Positions 1-9,125 of a DNA stretch of 64,000 nt are shown here, piece by piece. How positions within the stretch are numbered: the first letter of the stretch is position 1; each line of letters opens with the position of its first letter. A program made the position numbers and the translations under genes. The notes below the pieces were generated by a model. It made no database searches. It saw only the letters and a program-made list of their open reading frames with translations, and was not told the origin of the DNA. The stretch comes from Methylomonas sp. LW13 (GTDB lineage: Bacteria; Pseudomonadota; Gammaproteobacteria; Methylococcales; Methylomonadaceae), in the NCBI RefSeq assembly GCF_016865255.1, contig NZ_CP033381.1:992001-1056000 (forward strand). Direction: 5' to 3'.

Positions 1-467
1 ACGTCATGGTGTAATGGATCGTACGCCGAATGATTTACTCCGAATACCACACTGATATCGCAACCGCTGACATTCCAAGTGCAAAGGATTTTTTTAGCGA
101 CTTCCTGCGTTATCAATGAGCGGAAATCATGGATCGTGGCGGTGCCCGTGGCGTCAAATAATACATCGAGATCAAATTGGCGCAATACTCCCCAGCTGCC
201 GTCATCGGGCGAACTACGGCGCCGGTCTACCTTCTGATAGCGAACTCTTTTGCCGTCTATGATTAAATCGTCGCCATCGCAATCTACATTAAATGGGGGG
301 CGGCCATAGGTGCTATCGTTTGCTAATAGGTAAGCAACGTGATCGATAGCCATTACGTCACAGACTACACGTATATCGAATCTGCCGCCTTTTTCTTGTG
401 CGAAATTTCCTCTTAATACCCCGCGACCAATTCTGCCTAAACCCACGATCCCAATGTTAAGGCTCAT
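1..467 (-). CDS. Glyceraldehyde-3-phosphate dehydrogenase-like protein (3' end outside window)
   Basis: Only the N-terminal 155 residues are in the window; the gene runs off the left edge. It opens with the Rossmann fingerprint GLGRIGRG (about residues 9-16), followed by the family landmarks NDSTYGRPP, FDATGT and FGVNHSAYDP, which fit the NAD-binding half of a type I GAPDH. The catalytic Cys segment would lie beyond the edge. It is atypical: the usual segment after the beta-strand KKIL (normally SAPAKG-like) reads CTWNVSG, and the P-x-x-I/L-P-W region is replaced by an Arg- and Ser-rich stretch. It could be a glycolytic GAPDH, an erythrose-4-phosphate dehydrogenase or a divergent paralogue. 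The ATG start at 467 fits the beginning of the family. Confidence 0.75.
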   Translation of the reverse strand, partial: MSLNIGIVGLGRIGRGVLRGNFAQEKGGRFDIRVVCDVMAIDHVAYLLANDSTYGRPPFNVDCDGDDLIIDGKRVRYQKVDRRRSSPDDGSWGVLRQFDLDVLFDATGTATIHDFRSLITQEVAKKILCTWNVSGCDISVVFGVNHSAYDPLHHD

Positions 468-712
468 TGTTGAAAATCCCCGCTTCGATAGTGCTTTGCA
501 TAGAAACGCCAATTTCTCCTGTGGTTTGGAGAGGTCGCTGGTGTTGATTTATGGTCATGGCGTTGGTTTCGTTATTATTTTCATGATAAGGAGCAGCAAT
601 GCTGAAAAACTAGAGCAACAAGCCGGACAAGTCAAGGCAAAGCAAAATATAGCGAACGGAGTTGCGTTTGTTTGGGTAGAGGCGGGAGATTTTTGAGTAG
701 CCTAAAGGGGCG

Positions 713-1282
713 TTATTGAGGCTCGTCTTCGGATGTCACAAATTTTTCTGATAAGCGTAACAGTACGAACAAGGCACCTGTACCGCCAGCCTTGGGGGGA
801 GCGGAGCAAAACGCCAGGACATCTTTATGTTGGCGTAGCCAGAGATTAATATCATTTTTTAAGACTGGCTGATTATCCGTAGAGTTGTACCCCTTGCCGT
901 GAATGATTTGTACGCAGCGATAACCGTCTTCAACGCAATAGTGTAAAAATCGTAATAGCTGCTGTTGTGCATCTCGGCTACTTAAGCCATGTAAATCTAT
1001 ATCGGCATCCAGGCCGTAATATCCCTTCCGAAGTTTTTTGATGACGCTTTTTTGCATGCCTGGCACCAGGAAGGCGATCTTGTCTTCTTGGAACAGGGTA
1101 TCCAAGCTACCCTCAACATCTTTTTGTAACGGATCAACCTGCTCGAGCGGCTTGTATGAAGGTATTGGCCGCGGTTTCTTATCAGGCTTAAGAATAACGG
1201 TATTGGTGTCTATGGTCTGGACTTTGCCGATCGAGTTTCGAAACAAGAGGACATCGTCTGCGGAAGTGGTTTTTTTTGTCAC
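713..1282 (-). CDS. smrA: Smr-domain protein (SmrA/YdaL-like)
   Basis: 189 residues with a C-terminal Smr domain (about residues 92-180): the DIDLHG motif, the HGKG loop (IIHGKGYNS) and a final ALFVLLR strand are all present. The length matches stand-alone proteobacterial SmrA/YdaL proteins. Smr domains are associated with nuclease activity on nicked DNA or on RNA; the exact role of this one is not evident. The likely start is GTG at 1282 with a weak ribosome binding site. The gene is divergent from surE, 64 bp away, so that gap should hold both promoters. Confidence 0.85.
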   Translation of the reverse strand: MTKKTTSADDVLLFRNSIGKVQTIDTNTVILKPDKKPRPIPSYKPLEQVDPLQKDVEGSLDTLFQEDKIAFLVPGMQKSVIKKLRKGYYGLDADIDLHGLSSRDAQQQLLRFLHYCVEDGYRCVQIIHGKGYNSTDNQPVLKNDINLWLRQHKDVLAFCSAPPKAGGTGALFVLLRLSEKFVTSEDEPQ

Positions 1283-1346
1283 GTAAGCTGCTGGTTTTGC
1301 GCTTTTTTTGCTACTATGCGTGAATTTTAAAGCGTTTCACGGCAGT

Positions 1347-2102
1347 ATGCACATACTAATCAGCAACGACGACGGTTATTTAGCGCAAGGCATCAACACA
1401 TTGGCCGAAGCTCTGCGTCAACACGCCAACGTATCAGTAGTGGCGCCAGATAAAAACCGGAGTGCCGCAAGCAATTCTTTAACCCTGGATATGCCTTTGC
1501 GCGCCACTCAATGTGAAAACGGTTTTGTCAGGGTGGATGGTACGCCGACGGATTGCGTTCATCTGGCGATTACAGGATTATTAGCGAACGAACCGGATAT
1601 GGTATTCGCCGGTATCAATCATGGCGCCAATCTTGGCGACGATGTGCTTTATTCTGGCACCGTGGCTGCGGCTACCGAAGGGCGTTTTCTTGGGTTGCCT
1701 GCGGTGGCTATCTCTTTAGCATCCAGCGACCCTAAACATTTCGATACGGCGGCACATGTGGCTGTGACAATAATGCAAAAAATCCTCGCTCATCCCTTGC
1801 CGGAAGACACTTTGTTAAACGTCAACGTGCCTGATTTACCGATTGCCGAATTAAAAGGTTATCAATCTACCCGACTCGGGCAGCGGCACAAAGCGGAACC
1901 AGTAATACGTTCCCATGATCCGCGGGGGCAGGTTATTTACTGGGTGGGACCGCCCGGCAGCGAACAAGACGCCGGGCCAGGTACCGATTTTGATGCGATA
2001 AGAAACGGATACGTGTCCGTAACGCCGCTACAGTTGGACTTAACGCGATATGAACGATTGGAGGGATTGAGTGAATGGCTGGCAATGGAGGCGCTCGTAT
2101 GA
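1347..2102 (+). CDS. surE: 5'/3'-nucleotidase SurE
   Basis: 251 residues, the usual SurE length. The protein begins with the metal-binding ILISNDDGY motif, followed by a second conserved block ([22 protein letters not shown]) that supplies the Asn, Ser and other active-site residues. SurE hydrolyses nucleoside monophosphates and is linked to stationary-phase survival. The reading frame extends upstream to 1308, but the family starts at the Met just before HILIS, so ATG 1347 is chosen. The last codons overlap the pcm start in an ATGA, the conserved surE-pcm arrangement of gammaproteobacteria. Confidence 0.95.
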   Translation: MHILISNDDGYLAQGINTLAEALRQHANVSVVAPDKNRSAASNSLTLDMPLRATQCENGFVRVDGTPTDCVHLAITGLLANEPDMVFAGINHGANLGDDVLYSGTVAAATEGRFLGLPAVAISLASSDPKHFDTAAHVAVTIMQKILAHPLPEDTLLNVNVPDLPIAELKGYQSTRLGQRHKAEPVIRSHDPRGQVIYWVGPPGSEQDAGPGTDFDAIRNGYVSVTPLQLDLTRYERLEGLSEWLAMEALV

Positions 2103-2761
2103 GTAGACGCATCCAGGGTATAGGCATGACTTCTCGGCGGACCAGGGAGCGGATGATTTCTAGGCTGCGCGAGCAAGGCATCTATAACAGTAAAGTCCTG
2201 GCGGTAATGTCTGACACACCTAGGCATATTTTTGTCGACGAAGCTTTGGAGAGTCGTGCTTATGAGGATACTGCCTTACCTATCGGCCACAATCAAACTA
2301 TATCGCAGCCTTATATTGTCGCCAAAATGACCGAATTGCTATTGGAAAAAGGTCCGCTGCAAAAGGTACTGGAAATTGGTACAGGTTGCGGCTACCAAAC
2401 CGCAATATTGTCGAAGCTGGTAGCGCAAGTCTATTCGGTGGAACGGATTGCGCCGTTGATGAAAAAAGCCCGGGATACCCTATGGGAGTTGGGTATCAAG
2501 ACTGTGGGTTTTAAGCATAGCGATGGTGGCTGGGGCTGGCCGGAGCACGCGCCATATGATGGGATTTTAGCTGCCGCCGCGCCGGCGGAAATTCCGGAAG
2601 CCTTACTTGAGCAAATGGCTGTGGGGGGCGTGATGGTGATTCCGGTCGGGCTGGAAGGGATGCAGGAATTACATCGGGTAACCCGCACCGAGCAGGGCTT
2701 TGAGGATGAAGTAATAGAGCGGGTAAGTTTTGTGCCGTTTTTATCAGGTGTCAGTCAATAA
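2099..2761 (+). CDS. pcm: Protein-L-isoaspartate O-methyltransferase
   Basis: 220 residues from the ATG that overlaps the surE stop by 4 bp. PIMT motifs are clear: [18 protein letters not shown] near residues 60-77, the SAM-binding [15 protein letters not shown], and FVPFLSG at the C-terminus. The enzyme methylates isoaspartyl residues in damaged proteins with S-adenosylmethionine, starting their repair. The upstream in-frame ATG at 2075 and the internal Met at MTSRRTRER are alternative starts; the ATGA overlap makes 2099 the best choice. It is translationally coupled to surE. Confidence 0.95.
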   Translation: MSRRIQGIGMTSRRTRERMISRLREQGIYNSKVLAVMSDTPRHIFVDEALESRAYEDTALPIGHNQTISQPYIVAKMTELLLEKGPLQKVLEIGTGCGYQTAILSKLVAQVYSVERIAPLMKKARDTLWELGIKTVGFKHSDGGWGWPEHAPYDGILAAAAPAEIPEALLEQMAVGGVMVIPVGLEGMQELHRVTRTEQGFEDEVIERVSFVPFLSGVSQ

Positions 2762-2776
2762 GTTTTAATCGCTTTA

Positions 2777-2816
2777 TCGCGCCGGTTTTATTAGCCAATT
2801 GGCTTGTCCGGCGCGA
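2777..2816. terminator. Hairpin between convergent genes
   Basis: A perfect 9-bp inverted repeat (TCGCGCCGG at 2777-2785 with CCGGCGCGA at 2808-2816) encloses a second perfect palindrome, AGCCAATTGGCT (2793-2804). It sits between the convergent ends of pcm and the PEP-CTERM gene, where a bidirectional terminator is expected. There is no strong T tract on either side, so the terminator role is inferred from position and symmetry. Confidence 0.5.
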
Positions 2817-2830
2817 CGGTGATGATTTTG

Positions 2831-3757
2831 CTAGAAATTCAGAAGCTGCTTACGTTTGCTGGCAATAAAACCCAATAAAGCAGAGCCGAATAGCCAAACG
2901 GCGGAAGGAACCGGCACTGCGGTTACCGAAACTTGCCAGCCCACATCTTTCAGCGCGGCGAGGTCGAGTTGCGTAAATACTTTGCGCGTACCGACGCGCA
3001 AAGTAGGGTCCATGGCGGCTTCTTGCTCAATCCCGTTTGCCGTGCTTTTGGTGCCCTCTAACCAATGAACCTTATCGCCCTCCAGTGGTACATTGCCGCC
3101 ATAAGCCGCTACCGCATTGGCACCGGTAAAGCCGGAGCCTGAGGCTTGATTATCCCACGAGTCCGAACTGCCTAGGCCTAATAAGTGGCCTAACTCATGC
3201 AGTGCCACCGAATAAAAATCATTGCCGGTAAATGTCTCGGTGGTAGAAAGATCCGTGTCGAAATACCAGTTTGCCGAACTACTGAAGGTCAATTGGCCGC
3301 CCCATGGCGCAAAATCAGTTGCGGACGGGCCGGAGGTAGCATTGGATTGGCCGCGTTGTGTTGCATTGGTCAAAAAATCTTGGGTGCCGCTGACGCTGTA
3401 ACCGCCATAGCCGCCATAGCCCAGGTTGCCGGCGCCCATGGTCTGTCCACCCACAAACACCGTGAGTGTGTCGGCTGCCACGCTGAAATTGCTCAGTGTC
3501 GTGCTGGCGCCGGTATCAGGACGTTGAAATACCGCGCTGAAATTATTGATGCCGCCGGATGTAATCGCAGTCAAGCTGTCGGTTAAGATACCTCCCAAAA
3601 ACCCGCCTGCGGCATCCAGGATGTCTCGTCTACTTGCGTTGCTGCCGGAGAAAAATCCGCCATCGTAGGTGTAGTCGAAATTGATGACGACTGCCTCTGT
3701 TGATTGGCTGGCGGCCAGCAACACGACGCCGGCTAATGCGGAAGGTTTAATAAGCAT
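2831..3757 (-). CDS. PEP-CTERM-sorted matrixin-like protein
   Basis: 308 residues with an N-terminal signal peptide (about residues 1-23), a metzincin-type zinc motif HELGHLLGLGSSDSW in the middle and a C-terminal sorting tail: VPVPSAVWLFGSALLGFI followed by basic KRK. The tail is the PEP-CTERM signal, processed by exosortase in exopolysaccharide-producing Gram-negatives, so the protein is predicted to be secreted to the surface or matrix. The motif is HExxHxxGxxS: the third zinc ligand expected in a matrixin (His) is Ser, so either another residue completes the site or activity is altered. Transcribed toward pcm. No exosortase gene is in the window. Confidence 0.85.
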   Translation of the reverse strand: MLIKPSALAGVVLLAASQSTEAVVINFDYTYDGGFFSGSNASRRDILDAAGGFLGGILTDSLTAITSGGINNFSAVFQRPDTGASTTLSNFSVAADTLTVFVGGQTMGAGNLGYGGYGGYSVSGTQDFLTNATQRGQSNATSGPSATDFAPWGGQLTFSSSANWYFDTDLSTTETFTGNDFYSVALHELGHLLGLGSSDSWDNQASGSGFTGANAVAAYGGNVPLEGDKVHWLEGTKSTANGIEQEAAMDPTLRVGTRKVFTQLDLAALKDVGWQVSVTAVPVPSAVWLFGSALLGFIASKRKQLLNF

Positions 3758-4119
3758 GAATTTAACTCGTTCAAGTTGGTTAATAATTGCTGCGGTGCCT
3801 GGTCTTGATTCAGACTCGACTACTTTACAGCGCTAGATCTTGTTCTCGGTGGGCGCATTCAGTAATGCAATGCACTGATGGTTGCCGTAGGCGGAAAGTA
3901 ACATCGCAAACATTAGGCGCGCAAGCATTTTATTCGAAACACATCGAAAGATTGTTGTTTGTGGAAATTTATTTCACCCGGCAACCACGGCTTGGATAGT
4001 GCTATCTAGAAAAACGAGAGTGTTCGATCAGAAAGCCGACTAAAATAGGCGCTCGCGCGCGCCTGCTTGAATACTTGTCAGGCTGCCCTACATAATTAGA
4101 ATAAACATACTAAGTCCTT
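3758..4119. other. Intergenic region upstream of the Hsp70 gene
   Basis: This 362-bp gap separates two divergent genes. No convincing gene is seen; the one plus-strand frame here (3787-3999) has no recognisable features. A short GC hairpin (AGGCGC at 4047-4052 pairing with GCGCCT at 4059-4064) lies just upstream of the promoter candidate for the Hsp70 gene. Confidence 0.5.
4075..4102 (+). promoter_or_regulatory. Candidate sigma-70 promoter for the Hsp70 gene
   Basis: TTGTCA (4075-4080) and TAGAAT (4097-4102) each match the consensus at 5 of 6 positions with a 16-bp spacer. The predicted start near 4109 leaves only about ten bases before the TTG start codon at 4120, so the message would be almost leaderless. 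This agrees with the lack of a Shine-Dalgarno sequence there. Confidence 0.45.
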
Positions 4120-6888
4120 TTGAAAAACTACACTGCTACTTATTCGGTCGGAATCGATCTAGGTACCACCCATACGGTGGTCGCTTACTCCGATATAGGC
4201 GACCCTGCTAAAGCTATTCACTTGTTCGAAATTTCTCAGTTGATCGCGCCAGGCGAAGTGAGTGCCAAGCCACTATTGCCGTCGGTGCGATACCATCCCG
4301 CGCCAGGCGAAATAACGGAAGAAGCCGGATTTTTGACTCAGGAAAAAGGCGCTGTGCTTGGTGAAGCAGCGCGCTTGCTGGGTGCAAAGTCGCAAGGTCG
4401 ATTGGTTACCAGCGCTAAAAGCTGGTTGTCGCACACTTCGGTCGATCACAGCGCGGCCATTTTGCCCTGGGGTAGTGACGAATCGGTATTTAAAATCTCG
4501 CCGCTGGAAGCCAGTGCTAGTTATTTGCGACATGTCTGCGCCGTTTGGGAGCACCGTTTTCCCAAAGCACCACTTGCGCTTCAGGAAGTGGTGATTACGG
4601 TGCCGGCCTCCTTTGACGAGTCCGCGCGCTCCTTAACATTGGAAGCGGCCAAGATGGCCGGCTTGAGCGGTGTAAGATTGCTGGAAGAGCCGCAAGCGGT
4701 TTGTTACGACTGGCTGCGCCGGCATGCCGGTACCATCAAATCCAGTCTGGCCGATAGGCGCTTATTGCTGGTTTGCGATGTCGGTGGTGGTACTACCGAT
4801 TTGACCTTGATCAAGATTGAGCAGGGGGTTGACGAGCCTAAGCTGACGCGCATAGGTGTCGGCGACCACTTGATGTTGGGGGGCGACAATATCGATCTGG
4901 CTCTGGCGCATTTAGCGGAAAGCCGCTTGCGAACCGGCGATAAAAAACTCTCGACTGCCGATTTATCGCAATTGCTGGAGCAATGCCGGATCGCCAAGGA
5001 ACAGCTATTAGCCGACGACGCGCCCGAGCAGGTTGCCATAACCTTGTTGGGTGGCGGCTCCAGGTTGATTGGCGGCACAAAAAGTACGTCGCTGAGCAAA
5101 GAAGAGGTTAAGCAAATTGCATTGGATGGCTTTTTACCCATGTCCGGTTTGCAAGACCTACCGGATAGGAAGCGTAGCGGCGTAGTGGAGTTTGGCTTGC
5201 CTTACGCGGCGGAGCCGGCTATCAGTAAGCATATTGCCGCCTTTTTGCAAATGCATGCCCAGGCTGCGCAAATGGCGTTCAGTGGAACGGGCACAGAGCA
5301 TCAAATAGTCCCCGACGCCTTATTACTGAACGGCGGCGTGTTTCGCAGTCCGGCCATGGTGCAACGCTTAATCGATTTATTAGCCGGTTGGCGCGGCGGG
5401 CACCCCCCCTTATTGCTGGATAACAGCCATCCGGAATTGGCGGTGGCTTACGGCGCGGTCAGTTATGCGGTTGCCCGCCGAGACAAGAAGTTGAAAATCG
5501 GCGGTGGCGCCGCCCGTAGTTATTTTCTGCTGGTTGATGCCGCGGCCAAAAGTGGTGATGGTAAGCCTGGGGGGCATGGCGTTTGTATCCTGCCGAAAGG
5601 AAGCGAGGAAGGTCATGAGATTTTGTTAAGTGATCGGCAATTCGCTCTCCGGGTGGGCCAACCGGTACGTTTTCATTTGTTGTCGAGCAGCGGAGACGGA
5701 ACTTACCAGCCCGGCGCAATAGTCGAGCTGGATGACGAGCGCTTCCACAGTCTGCCGCCGTTGGCAGTGGCGTTCGAAGGCCAACTGAAAACCGAAGTGG
5801 CGGTGCAATTACTGGCGACATATACCGAAGTCGGTACTTTGCAATTGCAGTGCGTAGCGGTGGCAGACTCCAACCAGCGTTGGGATGTAGAGTTTCAAAT
5901 TCGCAAAAAAGCCCAAACAGCCGTCAATGCCGAATTACCTAGTCAATTGCCGCAAGCGCTGGAGAAAGTCCAGGCCGTATTCGGAGCCAAATCCAAACAA
6001 GTCGATCCACAAGCGGTAAAAACCTTGCGCGCCGATCTGGAAAACGTTCTTGCGGCACCGCGAGGCGCCTGGCAAACCCCGTTGTTGCGCGAGTTGTTTA
6101 CGGCCTTATTGGAAGGCAGTAAATATCGGCGGAGGAGCGAACAGCACGAACGCCTCTGGTTAAGTCTAGCCGGTTTTTGCTTGCGCCCAGGCTTTGGTTA
6201 TCCGCTCGACGATTGGCGGGTAGAGCAACTCTGGAAGCTGTATTCGGAAGGGCTGCAGTTCGTTAACGAAAAACAAAACTGGGCCGAATGGTGGACCTTA
6301 TGGCGGCGCGTTGCCGGCGGCTTGAATGCCGATGCCCAGCAACGCATCTTTAACGACATCGCCAAATTCATCAATCCGGCTGCCGCGCGCCAGCCGGGTG
6401 TCGGCAAGCAACTGGCTACACGAGGTTACGAAGATATGGTGCGACTGGCGGCGGCACTAGAGCGGTTGAACCTTGTCGATAAAATTCAATTGGGCAATTG
6501 GCTGTTAAAGCGCCTGGAAAAAGCCGGAGAGCCTGAACAGAGTTGGTGGGCGGTCGGACGTATCGGCGGGCGGATTCTGTTTCACGGCAACAATCATCAG
6601 GTCATTCCAGCGGAGACTGCCGAAATCTGGCTGAAACAGCTATTGAAAGCTGATTGGAAAAAGCTAACCCAGGCCGCCTTTGCCGCCACCTTGTTGGCTA
6701 GACGCTGCGACGACCGGGCTCGGGATATCGACGATAGCCTGCGAGCGCAGGTGATCGACAAGCTCAAACAAGCTAAATCCCCTGTGTCGTGGGTAGACAT
6801 GGTTGCCGAATTCAAACAACTGGATGAACAACAGGAAAAGCAAGTCTTCGGCGAAGCGCTGCCGCCGGGCTTGAAACTAATTGTTTAA
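4120..6888 (+). CDS. Divergent Hsp70-family ATPase with long C-terminal extension (DUF3731-like)
   Basis: 922 residues. The N-terminal ~480 residues form an Hsp70 ATPase: phosphate-1 motif VGIDLGTTHTVVAYSD (residues 10-25), phosphate-2 motif CDVGGGTTDLTL (about 219-230) and the adenosine motif LLLNGGVFRSP (about 401-411). No standard DnaK substrate-binding lid is recognisable. The C-terminal ~320 residues are Trp- and Leu-rich (GFGYPLDDWR, WWTLWRRVAGGL) and resemble the DUF3731 region of large proteobacterial Hsp70-like proteins. Clients are unknown. The start is probably TTG at 4120, because the next in-frame Met lies far inside the ATPase domain. No DnaJ or GrpE partner is adjacent. Confidence 0.85.
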   Translation: MKNYTATYSVGIDLGTTHTVVAYSDIGDPAKAIHLFEISQLIAPGEVSAKPLLPSVRYHPAPGEITEEAGFLTQEKGAVLGEAARLLGAKSQGRLVTSAKSWLSHTSVDHSAAILPWGSDESVFKISPLEASASYLRHVCAVWEHRFPKAPLALQEVVITVPASFDESARSLTLEAAKMAGLSGVRLLEEPQAVCYDWLRRHAGTIKSSLADRRLLLVCDVGGGTTDLTLIKIEQGVDEPKLTRIGVGDHLMLGGDNIDLALAHLAESRLRTGDKKLSTADLSQLLEQCRIAKEQLLADDAPEQVAITLLGGGSRLIGGTKSTSLSKEEVKQIALDGFLPMSGLQDLPDRKRSGVVEFGLPYAAEPAISKHIAAFLQMHAQAAQMAFSGTGTEHQIVPDALLLNGGVFRSPAMVQRLIDLLAGWRGGHPPLLLDNSHPELAVAYGAVSYAVARRDKKLKIGGGAARSYFLLVDAAAKSGDGKPGGHGVCILPKGSEEGHEILLSDRQFALRVGQPVRFHLLSSSGDGTYQPGAIVELDDERFHSLPPLAVAFEGQLKTEVAVQLLATYTEVGTLQLQCVAVADSNQRWDVEFQIRKKAQTAVNAELPSQLPQALEKVQAVFGAKSKQVDPQAVKTLRADLENVLAAPRGAWQTPLLRELFTALLEGSKYRRRSEQHERLWLSLAGFCLRPGFGYPLDDWRVEQLWKLYSEGLQFVNEKQNWAEWWTLWRRVAGGLNADAQQRIFNDIAKFINPAAARQPGVGKQLATRGYEDMVRLAAALERLNLVDKIQLGNWLLKRLEKAGEPEQSWWAVGRIGGRILFHGNNHQVIPAETAEIWLKQLLKADWKKLTQAAFAATLLARRCDDRARDIDDSLRAQVIDKLKQAKSPVSWVDMVAEFKQLDEQQEKQVFGEALPPGLKLIV

Positions 6889-6912
6889 TGCTAAGCTTTG
6901 TGATGCCGATAT
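6886..6912 (+). promoter_or_regulatory. Possible FliA (sigma-28) promoter for the glycosylation island
   Basis: TAATGCTA (6886-6893), 11 bases, then GCCGATAT (6905-6912). Against the FliA consensus TAAAGTTT-N11-GCCGATAA this is about 5/8 plus 7/8 with exact spacing. It lies about 105 bp before the first island gene, like the better site before flagellin. It is the weakest of the three such sites in the window. Confidence 0.45.
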
Positions 6913-7018
6913 AACAATCAACAGCGGCACGTTACCTGAACCGGTTATTGGCATAGAAATCGCTTTATCCGGTTCAATAGCGGTTTTTCACTCCGAAAGC
7001 ACATTAAACGACAAAAAC

Positions 7019-8119
7019 ATGGCAGACAAATACGGCATAGACAGTCATAAACTGGTGTATCACCCGCAGCGAGTGGCACAGTGGTTGGACGGCAGGCACG
7101 ATTGGCAGCAAGCGAAAGCCGTGTATCCTATCTACATGGAGGTCTCTCCGGTAGGTGCCTGCAATCACCGCTGCACGTTTTGCGCAGTGGATTACATCGG
7201 ATATAAAGCGCAGCGTCTGGATGTCAAAATTTTGGCGGAGCGTTTGGCTGAGATGGGTAGGCTTGGTGTGAAAAGCATCATGTACGCCGGTGAAGGCGAG
7301 CCTATGTTGCACAAGGAGATTAATGACATTGTCAAATGGACTTTCGACGCCGGTATCGATGTGTCTTTCACTACCAACGGCACCTTGATGAACCAGCGTT
7401 TTGTCGAGCAATCCTTGCCGCTGGTGTCTTGGATTAAAGTATCGCTAAATGCCGGTAGTGCCGAAAATTACGCGGCCATTCATCAAACCAAGGCGTCCGA
7501 TTTTGACTTGGTGCTGAACAATCTGCGTCGTGCGGTCGACCATAAAAAAACCCGGCAATTATCCTGCGCTCTGGGAGCACAAATTTTATTGTTGCCGGAA
7601 AATCAACATGAAGTAACCACCCTGGCAAAAATCTGCCGCGAAATCGGTTTGGATTATCTGGTCGTCAAGCCGTATTCCCAACATCTATTCAGCGAAACCC
7701 GCCGCTACGAAGCCTTGCGATACGACAATCTACTGGGAATGGCCGAGGAACTGGCCCAATTCAACGCCGATGGCTTTAACGTGGTATTTCGCGAACAGAC
7801 CATGAAGAACTACAGCCAGTCGGAAACCGAGCGTTACAAAACCTGCCACGCCACGCCTTATTTTTGGGGCTATATCATGGCTGACGGAGAAGTGTACGGT
7901 TGCAGTGCCTATCTCACCGATCAACGCTTTGCTTACGGCAATATCCATCAGCAGTCTTTCCAAGCCATCTGGGAAGGCGAGAAACGCCGGCAGAACTGGC
8001 AGTACATCACCCAGGACTTGGATATTAGCCAATGCCGCAAAAATTGTCGGATGGAATCGGTTAATCAATATTTGGACAAACTCACGGCCAACCAGCCGGC
8101 CCATATCAACTTTATCTAG
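7019..8119 (+). CDS. Radical SAM/SPASM-type enzyme
   Basis: 366 residues. The radical SAM cluster motif CNHRCTFC (Cys48, Cys52, Cys55) is followed by GEGEP (GGE-like) and TNGTLM. The C-terminal third holds further cysteines (KTCHATPYF, YGCSAYL, SQCRKNC) of a SPASM/Twitch auxiliary iron-sulfur region. Such enzymes cleave SAM to a 5'-deoxyadenosyl radical; the substrate is not evident. As first gene of a sugar and glycosyltransferase cluster, it probably acts on a sugar or glycan precursor (inference). The open frame extends back to 6881 over the Hsp70 gene, but ATG 7019 starts the recognisable protein. It ends in AHINFI, almost the same as the second SPASM enzyme at 13329. Confidence 0.85.
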   Translation: MADKYGIDSHKLVYHPQRVAQWLDGRHDWQQAKAVYPIYMEVSPVGACNHRCTFCAVDYIGYKAQRLDVKILAERLAEMGRLGVKSIMYAGEGEPMLHKEINDIVKWTFDAGIDVSFTTNGTLMNQRFVEQSLPLVSWIKVSLNAGSAENYAAIHQTKASDFDLVLNNLRRAVDHKKTRQLSCALGAQILLLPENQHEVTTLAKICREIGLDYLVVKPYSQHLFSETRRYEALRYDNLLGMAEELAQFNADGFNVVFREQTMKNYSQSETERYKTCHATPYFWGYIMADGEVYGCSAYLTDQRFAYGNIHQQSFQAIWEGEKRRQNWQYITQDLDISQCRKNCRMESVNQYLDKLTANQPAHINFI

Positions 8120-8128
8120 GACGAACGC

Positions 8129-9115
8129 ATGAAAGTATTGGTTACCGGCGGTGCGGGATTCATCGGCAGTCATTTGAGCCGGGAGTTATGGCAACAAGGC
8201 CATCAGGTCAGCGTGATCGATAGTCTGGTTGGCGGCCGTAAAGAAACGATTGCCGATTTGCTCGGCCAGGAGCGTTTTGAGTTTCATCAGGCCGATATTC
8301 GCGACGCCGAAACCATCGCACCTTTGTTCGCAGGTATTGACTGGGTTTTTCACTTGGCCGGTCTAGCCGACATCGTACCCTCCATCGAGCAGCCGCGCGC
8401 GTATTACGAGACCAATGTCAGCGGTACATTCAATGTATTGGAAGCGGCCCGCGCCGCCGGTATCAAGCGATTTGTCTACGCGGCGTCGTCATCCTGCTAC
8501 GGTATCCCAGATCAATTTCCGACACCGGAATCTGCGCCCGTTCAGCCACAGTATCCTTACGCTTTGACTAAATACTTGGGTGAGGAACTGGTGATGCACT
8601 GGGCACAGCTCTATGACTTGCCTGCAGTGTCGCTGCGCTTATTCAACGTCTACGGCCCACATGCTCGTACCACGGGCGCTTACGGCGCGGTGTTCGGGGT
8701 GTTTCTAGCGCAAAAGATTAATGGTAAACCCTTTACCGTGGTCGGCGACGGCACCCAGACCCGCGACTTTACCTACGTCACGGATGTGGCCAAAGCCTTT
8801 ATCGCCGCTGCCGAATCGGAACTTTGTGGCGAGATCATGAATGTCGGTAGCGGCGGCACCTACAGTGTCAATCAACTGGTGGGATTATTGGGCGGTGCGA
8901 TCGAATACATTCCCAAGCGGCCCGGCGAGCCCGATTGCACCTTTGCCGACACCCGTAATATCAAGACAAAACTTGGCTGGCGGCCGCAAGTTAGTTTCGA
9001 GCAGGGTGTGGCCAATATGCTGGCGCGCATCGATTACTGGCAAAACGCCCCGCTGTGGACTTCGGCTTCTATCGCTGACGCTACTGCGGGCTGGTTTAAG
9101 TACCTGGACAAATAG
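8129..9115 (+). CDS. NAD-dependent sugar epimerase/dehydratase (extended SDR)
   Basis: 328 residues of the GalE/WbpP-type extended SDR family. Motifs: GGAGFIG NAD fingerprint (residues 7-13), FHLAGLADI, SSSCYG, the catalytic YALTK (Tyr144, Lys148) and RLFNVYGPHAR. The substrate should be a nucleotide-activated hexose, modified at C4 or by dehydration; which one cannot be told from the sequence. It lies 9 bp after the radical SAM gene and directly before the SIS isomerase, so it probably belongs to the same glycan-precursor operon. Confidence 0.85.
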   Translation: MKVLVTGGAGFIGSHLSRELWQQGHQVSVIDSLVGGRKETIADLLGQERFEFHQADIRDAETIAPLFAGIDWVFHLAGLADIVPSIEQPRAYYETNVSGTFNVLEAARAAGIKRFVYAASSSCYGIPDQFPTPESAPVQPQYPYALTKYLGEELVMHWAQLYDLPAVSLRLFNVYGPHARTTGAYGAVFGVFLAQKINGKPFTVVGDGTQTRDFTYVTDVAKAFIAAAESELCGEIMNVGSGGTYSVNQLVGLLGGAIEYIPKRPGEPDCTFADTRNIKTKLGWRPQVSFEQGVANMLARIDYWQNAPLWTSASIADATAGWFKYLDK

Positions 9116-9125
9116 GGAGGAGCCC

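Noticed and set aside
454-696. 80-codon plus-strand frame between the GAPDH-like gene and smrA
   Set aside because: It overlaps the start of the minus-strand GAPDH-like gene, has no ribosome binding site or recognisable motif and looks like chance.
8841-9125. N-terminal extension of the SIS protein frame
   Set aside because: It overlaps the epimerase gene and is rich in shadow-like residues; the start at 9126 has a strong ribosome binding site.
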